Source of the DNA: an uncultured Mycoplasma sp.
Lineage (GTDB): Bacteria; Bacillota_I; Bacilli_A; RF39; UBA660
DNA: 12,315 bases
NCBI GenBank assembly: GCA_905209745.1
Contig: CAJLUG010000012.1
Span: forward strand, 1-12,315
Reading direction: 5' to 3'
The notes under the pieces were generated by a model, which had not been told where the DNA came from, searched no databases, and worked only from the letters and a program-made list of their open reading frames with translations. Every line of letters starts with the position of its first letter. Within the stretch, counting starts at the first letter, position 1. Positions 5,873-12,315 of the stretch are shown here, one piece after another. A program made the translations under genes and the position numbers.

Positions 5873-7957
5873 ATGTCTAAAGAAGAGAATGTTTTTGTTG
5901 GTACTAATTGTCAATCTTTTGACCCTAGTAAAGTTCAATGTGATAAAGAGGGCAATATGCCAATTCATATACTAGATAAGTATTGTGAAGAAAATGATAC
6001 TAGATATAATATATATCCTTTAACTGTTATACAGGCTGTATTTGATGGTTTAACTGGTACTAGACTTGATAGAATACTTGCTGCTTGTAATAGTGTTTAT
6101 TTAACTTGGGAAGGTACTTTTGCTAATACTGTTAATAAACTTGATAAAATTTATCGTCGTAAAGGATATATTATTACTTATCGTGATGCAACTAATATTA
6201 ATTGGACACAACGATATAATAATGATGATATTAGTGATGTTGCTTGGACTAATCCAGATAATTGGGAAGGATGGTCTTTTGATACTGTTATTAAAGATTT
6301 AGCAGAAGCACTTAAAGAGATATTTACTAATATAGGTGATTATAAAGACTTTCTTGATATTATTACTAGTTTTATTAATGATTTTGTTATTAATGTGTTT
6401 AATAATATTAATAATTATCCTAAACTAGTTGAAATTATTAAGAATAGTACAGTTGAAAGTTTGCCTATTATTATTAGAGATATATTTAATAATATTAATG
6501 AATATCCTGAGCTTAAAGAGATATTTAATCAATATATTAAACAATGGACTGAATCTATCTTTAATAATATTTCTTCTTATCCTGCTCTTAATCAATTCAT
6601 AACTAATGCTATTAATTCTCATGTAGAAACTACTATTGGTAATATATTTAATAATATTGATAATTATCCTGCTATTAAAAATCTTATTGTTACTAATACT
6701 ATTAATAAAGTAGTTGATATATTTAAGAATATTAGTCAATATCCAGAATTACAGGAAGCTATACAGAATAATATTAATGAACGTGTTGATTATATATTTA
6801 ATAATATTAATAATTATCCTGAGCTTATTGGTATTCTTTCTGATTTAGTTTGTAATTGTGTTAAGAATATATTTGCTAATATTAATAATTATCCTGCTCT
6901 TGTTACTTGTATTAATAATGCTGTAAATAGTAGAGTTGATTATATTTTCAATAATATTGATAGATTTCCTATTCTTAAGAATCTTATTGAAACTAAAATA
7001 GAAGCTAGAGTTACTTATATATTTGAACATATTAATAATTTTACTGAATTACTTAATGTTATTAAAGGTAATATAGAAAATATCTTTGATAATATTGATA
7101 ATCATCCTAACCTTAAAGTTGTTATTGAGAATAAGGTTGAATCTACAGTTGAACATATCCTTAATAATATAGATAATTATCCTATTATTAAAGAGAAGAT
7201 TATTCGATTCTGTAATGAAGCTATTGAAGCTAAACGTGGTGTAGCAAATGGTATTGCTAGTCTTGATGGATATGGTAAAGTCCCAGCAAGTCAATTACCT
7301 AGTTATGTTGATGATGTTCTTGAAGGATATTATGTTGATGAAACTCATTTTGCTGAAAAGTATATAGAAGATGCTTCTGTATATTATACTCCTGAAAAAG
7401 GTAAAATTTATGTTGATATAAGTGAAAGTACTGATTATAGCGGTAAGACTTATCGTTGGTCTGGAACTAAATATTCAGTTATATCTGAAACTTTAGCTTT
7501 AGGTGAAGTTACAGGTACTGCTTATGATGGCGGTAAAGGTAAGAAAACTACTAATACTGTCAACAGTTTATCTAATGAACTTGTTAGTAGACTAGATAGA
7601 GTTGAACAAATAGCAGAAGGACTTAAAATTATATATAGTAAATCTATTAAAAATAATGATACAAATCTATATAATACTCCAAGTCCTGTTGGTCTTGTTT
7701 TAAATAATGCTAGTAAAACTGCTAATGGCAGTATGTCTGCTGCTGATAAAGTTAAACTTGATGAAACTTTACCTAATCAAATTACTGAACTTAGTAATAA
7801 TGTTTATACTAAAGAAGAAATTAATAATAAGTTTGATAATGTACCAACAGTAGAAAATACTTATACTAAAGCTGAAGTTGATAAAGCTATTGCTGATGCT
7901 ATTAAAGCTTTAATTCCTGCTGGTTATGAACTTGTTATTAAAAAGAAAACAACTTAA
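5873..7957 (+). CDS. Repeat-containing tail fibre protein, 694 aa
   Basis: ATG 5873 lies 2 nt after the previous stop; GTG 5864 would overlap that gene. The N-terminal part (1-149) includes a Trp-rich region (LTWEGTFANTVNK, then INWTQRYNNDDISDVAW, ending NWEGWSF) resembling fibre attachment domains. Residues 150-453 are twelve tandem repeats with consensus IFNNINNYPEL, then a variable helical half (separate entry). Residues about 454-694 are typical fibre sequence: GIASLDGYGKVPASQLPSYV, a beta segment with TYRWSGTKYSVI, then GSMSAADKVKLDE and repeats of the type YTKEEINNKF and YTKAEVDKAI, which in phage fibres sit in trimeric shafts. It is probably a stalk or side-fibre subunit acting with the neighbouring fibres. 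No enzymatic motif is visible. Receptor specificity cannot be deduced. Confidence 0.87.
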   Translation: MSKEENVFVGTNCQSFDPSKVQCDKEGNMPIHILDKYCEENDTRYNIYPLTVIQAVFDGLTGTRLDRILAACNSVYLTWEGTFANTVNKLDKIYRRKGYIITYRDATNINWTQRYNNDDISDVAWTNPDNWEGWSFDTVIKDLAEALKEIFTNIGDYKDFLDIITSFINDFVINVFNNINNYPKLVEIIKNSTVESLPIIIRDIFNNINEYPELKEIFNQYIKQWTESIFNNISSYPALNQFITNAINSHVETTIGNIFNNIDNYPAIKNLIVTNTINKVVDIFKNISQYPELQEAIQNNINERVDYIFNNINNYPELIGILSDLVCNCVKNIFANINNYPALVTCINNAVNSRVDYIFNNIDRFPILKNLIETKIEARVTYIFEHINNFTELLNVIKGNIENIFDNIDNHPNLKVVIENKVESTVEHILNNIDNYPIIKEKIIRFCNEAIEAKRGVANGIASLDGYGKVPASQLPSYVDDVLEGYYVDETHFAEKYIEDASVYYTPEKGKIYVDISESTDYSGKTYRWSGTKYSVISETLALGEVTGTAYDGGKGKKTTNTVNSLSNELVSRLDRVEQIAEGLKIIYSKSIKNNDTNLYNTPSPVGLVLNNASKTANGSMSAADKVKLDETLPNQITELSNNVYTKEEINNKFDNVPTVENTYTKAEVDKAIADAIKALIPAGYELVIKKKTT
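6320..7231 (+). repeat. Twelve tandem protein repeats of 25 residues (with 21- and 29-residue variants)
   Basis: The coding repeats start at 6320, 6395, 6482, 6557, 6644, 6719, 6794, 6869, 6944, 7019, 7082 and 7157. Each opens with IFNNINNYP-like sequence (I-F-x-N-I-x-x-Y/F-P-x-L), followed by a hydrophobic helical half. Lengths are 25, 29, 25, 29, 25, 25, 25, 25, 25, 21, 25 and 25 residues, so length changes come in steps of four. Codons vary between copies although the protein pattern is held, which suggests an old and selected array rather than a recent expansion. In sequence order it is the shaft of the 694-aa fibre. I do not recognise a named repeat family. Confidence 0.85.
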
Positions 7958-7965
7958 TATTAATC

Positions 7966-7992
7966 ATGGTGGTACTGAATAAGTGCCACCAT
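7966..7992 (+). terminator. Hairpin between fibre genes, overlapping a GTG start
   Basis: Bases 7966-7975 pair with 7983-7992 (nine Watson-Crick pairs and one G-U wobble at 7973/7985) around a 7-nt loop. It begins 8 nt after the stop of the 694-aa fibre gene and is followed by TTTAAAGTTT. The wobble favours a plus-strand RNA. It could be an intrinsic terminator or attenuator. Because its right arm begins with the GTG 7983 start, it could alternatively hide the initiation site of the next gene. Confidence 0.5.
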
Positions 7993-8813
7993 TTAAAGTT
8001 TATAAAGTTATGCAAGATATTAATCAACAATTATATGAAAATAAAAGCACACCTGAAGGATTTATTCCTGTTTATGGTGTAGTTATAACTGTTCCTACTG
8101 GAATATATATTAATGGGCAAAAAGATTTTACTTGTGATAAAACTTTTGATGAAGTAAAAGAAATATTATTAAAAGGCGGAAGTATTATTGCTGTTGATAA
8201 TAACAATAGTAGAATTAATTTTGATAGAATTGATATAGGTAATAATAGCATTAGTGCTACGATTACTTGTTTTTCTCCTAATGGCGGTGGAATTAATAAA
8301 ATTGATTTAAGTTGGGATAAAGGTATAGCTAGAGTTGGTGGTGAAGAAACAAAAAGTATTAATACTTTTGTAGCTATAAATAGTAATCAAATCATTCAAT
8401 CTTATGATATTGGAAGTATTACTATATTATTAACAAATAGTGGTAGTAAAGAAGAAGTATTGGCTGCTATTAATTCTATTTTTACTAATTTTGCTGGATT
8501 TGTTACAGCTATTGGTAAACCTAATTCTGTATTTCATAATGGTAAATATGGAACATTTAATGTTAGATATACAGATAATATTATAATTATTCAATGGAGC
8601 AATGCTAATGCTATTCATCATGTTGCTTTATCCGAAGATGGTTCTTATGTTTATAATACTATTCAAATAGTTGACCAAACTCTTTATAGATTATCTAATC
8701 TTACTATTGAACCAATAGTTAATCCTAAAATATGGGTTGGTACTGCTACTCAATATGCAGCTATTGCTCAAAAAGATAACAATACTACTTATATAGTTAA
8801 ATCAGACGCTTAA
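7983..8813 (+). CDS. Putative fibre-associated structural protein, 276 aa
   Basis: The frame opens right after an in-frame TAA with GTG 7983, giving MPPFKVYKVM, a beginning that resembles other phage fibre pieces (FKVYKV). ATG 8010 is the alternative, giving 267 residues, and is attractive because GTG lies inside a hairpin. The protein is mainly beta, with no signal peptide or membrane helix. Residues about 28-75 form a possible small domain (VVITVPTGIYINGQKDFTC). The last 27 residues carry the pattern IWVGTATQYAAIAQKDNNTTYIV, matching the common phage fibre ending W-x-G-T-x-x-x-Y-x-x-[LIA]-x-x-K-D-x-x-T-x-Y. It sits between two fibre or adhesin genes and ends 3 nt before the next ATG, so it is probably part of the same appendage. 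The exact role is not recognised. Confidence 0.8.
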   Translation: MPPFKVYKVMQDINQQLYENKSTPEGFIPVYGVVITVPTGIYINGQKDFTCDKTFDEVKEILLKGGSIIAVDNNNSRINFDRIDIGNNSISATITCFSPNGGGINKIDLSWDKGIARVGGEETKSINTFVAINSNQIIQSYDIGSITILLTNSGSKEEVLAAINSIFTNFAGFVTAIGKPNSVFHNGKYGTFNVRYTDNIIIIQWSNANAIHHVALSEDGSYVYNTIQIVDQTLYRLSNLTIEPIVNPKIWVGTATQYAAIAQKDNNTTYIVKSDA

Positions 8814-8816
8814 GTT

Positions 8817-11800
8817 ATGGCTATATATCAAGGAGATATTGGAATACATGATATTAAACTTGGTAGTATAGATGTATTTGAAATATATCAAGGTTCTAAA
8901 CTTGTTTATCCAGAGAATACTGAAACTACTATTACGTTTAAATTAAATGTTTCCGGAACTGTTACTATTAATGGTTATACTCCTGTTATAAGTGAAAATA
9001 ATACTAAATTTGTATTTACTATTCCTGTTAAGACTGATTATACTGCTAATATTACTGCTGAACATTATAAATCTCAAACTATTAGTGGTAAGAGTGGTTA
9101 TTTACCTATAACTCATAATGTAGAATTAGAATGGGAACAAAAATTTATATCTTATACTGTTACTTTTCCTACTGATGGAGTTAAAGTTTTATTTGATGGG
9201 ATAGAAAAAGGAGTTATAACTAATGGTAAGTTAGTTGTATTAATTGATGATACAGAAGCTAAAGATAGTTATACTGTTACGTTTAAAGGTAGTAAAGCTA
9301 GTGTATATGATACTAGTACATTAACAGTAGTTGATAGTGCTATTGCAAATACAGGTGGAAGTTATGATTTAAAACTTCCTACTAGTTCTGTTAAGAGTGG
9401 ATATAAGAGAACTGATTATGCATCCTCCACGGGGAGTATAACCAAGGGTTCTACTTATGCTGGAACTTGGATTGAAACTGTTGTTAATTTTACTGCTAGT
9501 TTTACTAGTTCTACTACTTTAGGTAGTATAAGTAATAATGTATTAACTATACCTAATAATGAATCTACTAATACTAAAAGTGGAACTTTAACTGTTATAT
9601 TTACTTTAGAAAATAAACAAACTAAAGAAGTTAGTGCTGCTTTAAATCAAGCTGCTGGTGCTAAAGTTTATACCAATTGGGTACTAGATTTACAAACTGA
9701 TGGAACTAGTGTTGAAGCTAAAGGTGGTACTAGAACTATTACTGCTAATGTTGCCCGTAGAACTTATAAATGGAATAACACTGGTACTGTTTATAGTGAA
9801 ACTGCTACTCCTACTCTTAGTATTAGTGGTAGTGCTAGTCTTAGTGGAAATCAAATAAAATTTACATCAAACGAGAGCGTTTCAGCTCGTTCAGCGACAC
9901 TTACAGCTAGTTATGTAGGATTGTCCAAAACGGTTACGATAACGCAACAGGCAGGCGCAAAAGTGTATTCAGCGTGGTCTGCTTGGGCTGTTTCTATTTC
10001 GGCAAGCACGCAAACGATAGCTGCAAGCGGTGGGTCTGCTACGATAACTACTAATGCTAGTCGTTCTCGTACTTGGACTTGGAATGGAGTTGGTACTACA
10101 CATACTGATACAGAAACTGCTACACCCACACTTAGTGGTAGTGCTGGTGGATTTACTTTAAGTGGTAAAACTGTTACTGCTAGTAACAATACTACAACAA
10201 ATAGTCGTAGTATAACTATTACTGCTACTAGCAATAGTGTTTCTAAATCTATTACTATAACACAATCTGCTGGTGCTAAAGTTTATGGTAATTGGTCTAG
10301 TTGGACTGTTAATATTAGTGCTGATAAAACTAGTATTGGAGCAACAGGTGGAACAGCTACTATATCAACTAGTGCTAGTAGAACTAGAAGTTATACATGG
10401 AATGGTGTTGCCGGTTCTGGTGGTACAGAAACTGGAAATGGAAGTCCTACATTAAGTAAAGTTAGTGGTACAGGTAATTGGACTAGTCCTAAAGTTACTT
10501 ATGGAAATAATACTAGTACAAGTGGTAAATCAACTGTTATTCGTGCTACTATTGATTCAACTACTAAAGATATAACTATTAGTCAATCTGCTGGAGCTAA
10601 ACAATATAGTGCTTGGTCTGCATGGACAGTTAATATTTCTAATAGTGGAAATGTTGCTCCTAGTGGAGGTAGTTCAAATATAACTACTTCTGCAAGTAGA
10701 ACAAGAACTTGGACATGGAACGGAGTTAGTGGAAGTGGTGGAACTGAAACAGGAACTGGAACTCCTACTCTTAGTAAAGTTAGTGGTGCTGGTTCTTTTG
10801 CTAGTAATAAAGTAACTTATGATAATAATACTTCTACAAGTGCTAGAAGTACAGTTATTAGAGCTACAATGGATTCTGTAACTAAAGACACTACTGTAAC
10901 TCAAAATGCTGGTTCTAAAACTTATAGTAGTTGGGGAGCATGGTCTATTAGTTTAAGTGCTAATGTAACAACTATTGCTGCTGCTGGTGGAAATGCTACA
11001 TTATCTACTTCTGCTACTAGAAGTCGTACTTGGCAATGGAATGGTATAGGAACAACTTATACTGAAAATGCTAGTGGCTCTCCAACATTAAGTAAAGTTA
11101 ATGGTGCAGCTTCTTTAAGTGGTTCTACTGTTAGTTATGGTAATAATACTTCTACTAGTTCCCGTAGTTCTGTATTTAGAGCAACTATTGATAGTGCAAC
11201 TAAAGATATTACTATTAATCAATCAGCAGGAGCTAAAATTTATGGAAGTTGGTCTAGTTGGTCTGTAAGTTGTAGTGCTAGTAGCTATAAAGTTTGGGCA
11301 GGAGGTGATTCAGTAACTATTTATAGTAGTGCTTCAAGAAATAGAACATGGACTTGGAATGGTGTTGCAGGTTCTGGTGGCACTGAGTCTGATAGTGCTA
11401 CTCCTACTATTTCTGTTACAAGCGGTGTTGGAGTTTTAAGTGGTAATACTTTAACTTTTAGTAATAACACATCTCCTGATGCTAGAACAACTAGAGTTAC
11501 TGCTAATTATAATGGAGTTACTGATTATTGTGATGTTATGCAATATGGCGGTAATAAAGTTACTGGAAGTTGGACATCTTGGCAAATAACTATATCTGCT
11601 AGTCCTACTAATATTGCTGCTAGTGGTGGTAGTTCTACTATTACTTGTAATGCTGTTCGTACTAGAAATTATACTTGGAATGGAGTTGGTACTACTTATA
11701 CTGAAACTGAAAATGGCAGTCCAACTTTAAGTAAATCTGGAGATGGTACATTAAGTGGTACTACTAGCGGTAGTAAACTTACTTATGGTAATAGAACTAA

Positions 11801-12315
11801 TACAACAAGTAGAAGTACAACTGTTACTGCAACTTATAGTGGAGTTAGTAAATCTATTAATATTACACAATCTGCTGGTGTTAAAACAAATATAACTTCT
11901 TCTACAAAAGTATTGTTTTTGTATGACGGGGCAAGTGATTATGTTGAAGCAATTAATAATTCTGTGTATATTAATAATGCTAGAGATAATAATGGAAATT
12001 ATAATGGAGCAGTTAAGTATAATATTCGATTTAAAGTTATTATTACTGAAAGTTATAAATGGAATAATGTAGGTAATGTTATTTCTTCTGAATCTTATGG
12101 TAGTATTGACCGTCATAAAGATATTTCATTCAATACTAGCACTTTATTACATAAAGATACTGATAATTCTTATTACGGTAGTTTTAGTATAATATCTAAA
12201 GCTAATGCTGATGAAGAAGAATATTCAGCAGAATATATAACTAATAATAATATAATTATTACTTTATATGTTAGACGTCCTAGATTATATTGGCAAATAT
12301 GGTGTAATGAAATTC
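8817..12315 (+). CDS. Giant BACON-like repeat adhesin (3' end beyond window)
   Basis: This frame is open from ATG 8817 to the window edge, at least 1166 codons with no stop, so the gene is truncated here. The N-terminus has a fibre-type motif (IKLGSIDVFEIYQGSKLVYP, residues 13-32). Two PEGA-like beta repeats may follow (about residues 37-105 and 110-160; low confidence). Residues 190-279 are a partial BACON-like unit. Residues 280-1019 are seven tandem BACON-like domains (separate entry). From 1020 the sequence diverges to a different C-terminal region, ending in RLYWQIWCNE at the edge. BACON domains are beta-sandwich folds found mainly in Bacteroidetes proteins and crAss-like phages, often linked with carbohydrate binding. 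A cell-surface glycan-binding role on the virion is therefore likely but not shown. It is probably expressed with the fibres, 3 nt after their last stop. Confidence 0.85.
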   Translation, partial: MAIYQGDIGIHDIKLGSIDVFEIYQGSKLVYPENTETTITFKLNVSGTVTINGYTPVISENNTKFVFTIPVKTDYTANITAEHYKSQTISGKSGYLPITHNVELEWEQKFISYTVTFPTDGVKVLFDGIEKGVITNGKLVVLIDDTEAKDSYTVTFKGSKASVYDTSTLTVVDSAIANTGGSYDLKLPTSSVKSGYKRTDYASSTGSITKGSTYAGTWIETVVNFTASFTSSTTLGSISNNVLTIPNNESTNTKSGTLTVIFTLENKQTKEVSAALNQAAGAKVYTNWVLDLQTDGTSVEAKGGTRTITANVARRTYKWNNTGTVYSETATPTLSISGSASLSGNQIKFTSNESVSARSATLTASYVGLSKTVTITQQAGAKVYSAWSAWAVSISASTQTIAASGGSATITTNASRSRTWTWNGVGTTHTDTETATPTLSGSAGGFTLSGKTVTASNNTTTNSRSITITATSNSVSKSITITQSAGAKVYGNWSSWTVNISADKTSIGATGGTATISTSASRTRSYTWNGVAGSGGTETGNGSPTLSKVSGTGNWTSPKVTYGNNTSTSGKSTVIRATIDSTTKDITISQSAGAKQYSAWSAWTVNISNSGNVAPSGGSSNITTSASRTRTWTWNGVSGSGGTETGTGTPTLSKVSGAGSFASNKVTYDNNTSTSARSTVIRATMDSVTKDTTVTQNAGSKTYSSWGAWSISLSANVTTIAAAGGNATLSTSATRSRTWQWNGIGTTYTENASGSPTLSKVNGAASLSGSTVSYGNNTSTSSRSSVFRATIDSATKDITINQSAGAKIYGSWSSWSVSCSASSYKVWAGGDSVTIYSSASRNRTWTWNGVAGSGGTESDSATPTISVTSGVGVLSGNTLTFSNNTSPDARTTRVTANYNGVTDYCDVMQYGGNKVTGSWTSWQITISASPTNIAASGGSSTITCNAVRTRNYTWNGVGTTYTETENGSPTLSKSGDGTLSGTTSGSKLTYGNRTNTTSRSTTVTATYSGVSKSINITQSAGVKTNITSSTKVLFLYDGASDYVEAINNSVYINNARDNNGNYNGAVKYNIRFKVIITESYKWNNVGNVISSESYGSIDRHKDISFNTSTLLHKDTDNSYYGSFSIISKANADEEEYSAEYITNNNIIITLYVRRPRLYWQIWCNEI
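9421..9440 (+). repeat. GC-rich repeat motif, copy 2 (inside the BACON gene), potential hairpin
   Basis: It matches 3214-3233 at 17 of 20 bases. Here it encodes ASSTGSI (residues 202-208 of the giant adhesin). TCC TCC ACG GGG are codons the rest of the gene avoids in favour of TCT, ACT and GGT, so the bases seem constrained beyond protein coding. Bases 9425-9428 can pair with 9433-9436 around ACGG. It lies at the junction between the N-terminal beta repeats and the first BACON-like unit. Confidence 0.5.
9654..11873 (+). repeat. Seven tandem BACON-like protein domains (99-109 residues each)
   Basis: Units start at 9654, 9951, 10269, 10590, 10908, 11226 and 11547 and end at 11873. They measure 99, 106, 107, 106, 106, 107 and 109 residues. 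Each begins with a SAGAKVYxxWxxW-type motif, followed by a strand pair (ISA..TSIAASGGSATIT), then R-T-W-T-W-N-G, a variable loop, TPTLS, and a closing NNTSTSxRSTxIxATxDSxTKDITI strand set that runs into the next motif. This matches the general BACON scheme of SGG and a final Ser/Arg/Thr strand before QSAG. In unit 7 the AGAK motif is changed to GGNK. A divergent eighth segment without the full pattern starts at 11874. Confidence 0.85.
9864..10046 (+). other. Block of foreign codon use inside the BACON array
   Basis: From 9864 to about 10046, across the end of unit 1 and the start of unit 2, codon choice changes sharply: ACG (six times), GCG (twice), AGC, TCG, GTG and CAG. The rest of the gene uses ACT, GCT, AGT and GTT and has only about three ACG codons elsewhere. 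Protein phase and domain structure are kept. This fits replacement by homologous exchange with a differently biased BACON sequence (phage or host), or local recoding; the source cannot be told from here. Confidence 0.6.

Noticed and set aside
6320..7231. CRISPR array
   Set aside because: The repetitiveness is at protein level inside one open frame; there are no identical short DNA repeats with unique spacers.
6425..7294. Several minus-strand frames of 61-104 codons
   Set aside because: They mirror the fibre repeats (Asn/Ile-rich reverse translation) and lack any gene-like composition or spacing.
9911..10234. A 107-codon minus-strand frame
   Set aside because: It lies antisense to the BACON gene, over the codon-shifted block. 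Its hydrophobic Val/Leu-rich product results from reverse reading of Thr/Ala/Asn codons, and no minus-strand gene is otherwise present.
11751..12116. A 121-codon minus-strand frame
   Set aside because: It is antisense to the open BACON gene, which shows normal domain structure here.

Overview
The window looks like part of the structural (virion) gene block of a tailed phage infecting Bacteroidales, most likely a crAss-like phage or a close relative. The reasons are: every gene is on the plus strand and tightly packed (ATGA overlaps, 2-20 nt gaps); the DNA is strongly AT-rich with T-ending codons; start codons mostly have A-rich leaders without a clear GGAGG, as in Bacteroidota translation; and the largest gene carries a tandem array of BACON-like domains, a carbohydrate-binding Bacteroidetes fold known in crAss-like phages. 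The crAss-like assignment is from recall and inference, not from a search. No RNA polymerase, terminase, capsid, lysis enzyme, integrase, tRNA or CRISPR is recognisable here.

Layout. 1-199 is the 3' end of an unidentified gene. 202-900 and 920-1783 encode two soluble proteins of structural-protein character, probably head or tail-connector parts. A 110-nt gap follows with a striking 19-bp RNA hairpin (1828-1879). 1894-3200 holds three small genes: one with an N-terminal membrane helix, one of 79 codons with foreign-looking codon use, and one Cys-containing 175-aa protein. 3264-8813 encodes three fibre-type proteins: an 868-aa fibre ending in a tail-collar domain, a 694-aa fibre with twelve repeats of 21/25/29 residues, and a 276-aa protein with a fibre-type C-terminal motif. 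From 8817 to the window end is an open frame of at least 1166 codons with seven BACON-like repeats.

Working together. The second half (3264-12315) reads as a receptor-binding apparatus: long trimeric stalks, a collar-type tip and an extended multi-domain adhesin that probably contacts host capsule or other glycans. The first genes are probably head or tail-connector parts.

The most notable non-gene signals are: the wobble-containing hairpin at 1828-1879; a GC-rich 20-bp repeat found once between genes (3214) and once inside the BACON gene (9421), in the same reading phase; a 183-bp block of foreign codon use inside the BACON array (9864-10046); and a 10-bp hairpin covering the GTG start at 7983. 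Stops are TAA (7) or TGA (2) with no TAG, and no open frame is interrupted by TAG, so the standard code fits. No stretch over 300 bases lacks a gene.
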